Positions 5,284 to 6,307 of a DNA stretch of 6,307 bases are shown here, piece after piece. Below the pieces are notes generated by a model. That model was given only the letters and a program-made list of their open reading frames with translations. It made no database searches and had not been told where the DNA came from. The stretch is taken from the NCBI GenBank assembly GCA_025454675.1, contig JALONZ010000123.1, positions 1 through 6,307 of the forward strand, given 5' to 3'. Both the position numbers and the translations under genes were made by a program. Source of the DNA: Anaerolineae bacterium (GTDB taxonomy: Bacteria; Chloroflexota; Anaerolineae; Aggregatilineales; Phototrophicaceae). Position 1 is the stretch's first letter. Every line of letters begins with the position of its first letter.

Positions 5284-6307
5284 ATGAAAACATTACATGA
5301 TGCACAGGTTTTAATATCACCCGATTCGTCTGCACCCGCAATTATTTATGTCGCCAGTGATGCCCCGACACAAATCATCACACGGGGGCATTTTCGGGAT
5401 GCAGTTCATCGCTATGCTGATGGATTTGCTCGTTTGGGCATCCGACCGCGCCAATTGGTCATCATTGCCCAAACGCAAAATTTAGAGGCGATGTATGCCT
5501 TTTGGGGTGCGTTGTTGATGGGCGCAATTCCGAGTATGTTCCCCACATTGACAGAAAAATTAGACCCTCAGATTTATATGCAAAGCATGGCGGAGTTGGT
5601 GCGCCTATCCGATGTGCGGGCGATTATCACCAGCGATGATTTTGTGGCGCAATTGGCGGGGCAGGTGAATTGCCCTGTGTATGGCAATTCGACATTCGCG
5701 GGCGAATCGAAACCTGCTACTTATACGCCAAATCCGCATGAAATCGCGTTTTTACAACATTCAAGTGGGTCTACAGGCTTACAAAAAGGGGTGGCATTGG
5801 CACATGACGCGGTTTTGCGTCAAGTTGTGGCGTACAGCGAGGCGATTCGACTGAATAATGATGATGTTATCGTCAGTTGGTTGCCTTTGTATCATGATAT
5901 GGGCTTGATTGCGGGATTTCTGATGCCCCTCATACAAGGCATCCCGTTGGTGTTGATGTCGCCGTTTGATTGGGTGGCACATCCTGCCTTGTTATTCCGT
6001 GCGATTCATGAGCATAAAGGGACGCTGTGCTGGTTGCCAAATTTTGCTTATAACCACTGCGCCAGACGGATTCGCGCCCGTGATACCGAAGGACTCGATA
6101 TTTCTTCGATGCGCCTATTTATCAATTGTTCCGAGCCTGTGCGTGATGAAAGCCATCGGTTATTTTTAGACCGATTCGCGCCAAATGGCGTGCGCCCCGA
6201 TATGCTCACCGTCAGTTATGCGATGGCAGAAAATACCTTCGCCGTCACCCAAACCCCATACGGGACGATTCCGCAATTGGATAAAATTGATAAAACACAT
6301 TTTGAAC
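5284..6307 (+). CDS. Acyl-AMP ligase, FAAL-like adenylate-forming enzyme (3' end beyond the window)
   Basis: The first 341 residues of an adenylate-forming enzyme that would activate a carboxylic acid with ATP and load it on the carrier encoded 2 nt upstream (DltA role). Motifs are the P-loop-like HSSGSTGLQKGVALAH (159-174), SWLPLYHDMGLIAGFLMPL (198-216) with the Tyr-His-Asp-Met-Gly signature, INCSEPV (280-286), and SYAMAENTFAVTQ (311-323) with Glu316 at the Mg/ATP position. The YHDMG and YxxAE style is that of fatty acyl-AMP ligases rather than DltA. FAALs have about 550-600 residues, so roughly 40 per cent is missing, including the region that would show the FAAL-specific insertion. No clear ribosome binding site precedes the ATG, so translation is probably coupled to the carrier gene. 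Substrate is unknown. Confidence 0.9.
   Translation, partial: MKTLHDAQVLISPDSSAPAIIYVASDAPTQIITRGHFRDAVHRYADGFARLGIRPRQLVIIAQTQNLEAMYAFWGALLMGAIPSMFPTLTEKLDPQIYMQSMAELVRLSDVRAIITSDDFVAQLAGQVNCPVYGNSTFAGESKPATYTPNPHEIAFLQHSSGSTGLQKGVALAHDAVLRQVVAYSEAIRLNNDDVIVSWLPLYHDMGLIAGFLMPLIQGIPLVLMSPFDWVAHPALLFRAIHEHKGTLCWLPNFAYNHCARRIRARDTEGLDISSMRLFINCSEPVRDESHRLFLDRFAPNGVRPDMLTVSYAMAENTFAVTQTPYGTIPQLDKIDKTHFE

Noticed and set aside
5779..6169. Open frames opposite or offset to the ligase gene (5779-5982 minus, 5966-6169 plus)
   Set aside because: The ligase frame carries continuous adenylation motifs across the same bases.

Overview
The window suggests a bacterium of moderate GC content. Chloroflexota (Anaerolineae-like) is my best guess, from the style of the DinB-family protein, the SH3b-SGNH secreted protein, the dispersed palindrome and the IscB/HEARO element. 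This is an impression from sequence alone, not a placement. The window has two unrelated parts, facing away from each other around a 78-bp divergent intergenic region (1053-1130).

Left part, minus strand (about 1-1052). A complete DinB-like metalloprotein gene (573-1052) is followed within a few bases of its stop codon by one end of an IscB element. Reading leftwards come a subterminal imperfect hairpin (544-560), a long structured noncoding region that looks like a HEARO/omega RNA (about 322-568), and the 5' part of an iscB gene (1-321, running off the window). IscB is the RNA-guided nuclease of IS200/IS605-type transposons and the ancestor of Cas9. Its guide is the sequence just outside this end of the element, here the last codons of the DinB gene.

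Right part, plus strand (1131 to beyond 6307). Six tightly packed genes form an apparent operon. They are a secreted SH3b-SGNH hydrolase, a 37-residue single-span membrane microprotein, an MBOAT O-acyltransferase, a membrane-anchored SGNH protein, an acyl carrier protein and a FAAL-like acyl-AMP ligase (3' end beyond the window). Gaps are 0-3 nt or short overlaps.

Gene for gene this mirrors the Gram-positive Dlt (teichoic acid D-alanylation) machine: ligase (DltA role), carrier (DltC role), MBOAT (DltB role), membrane SGNH protein (DltD role), and a microprotein ending in W-I-Y-Q-G-F that matches the aromatic-x-Tyr-x-x-Phe C-terminus of DltX. The inferred pathway is: the ligase activates an acid as acyl-AMP and loads the carrier; the MBOAT moves the acyl group across the membrane, probably to the C-terminal Tyr of the microprotein; one or both SGNH proteins pass it to an extracellular polymer. 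The acyl group and acceptor are unknown. The ligase looks more FAAL-like than DltA-like, so D-alanine should not be assumed.
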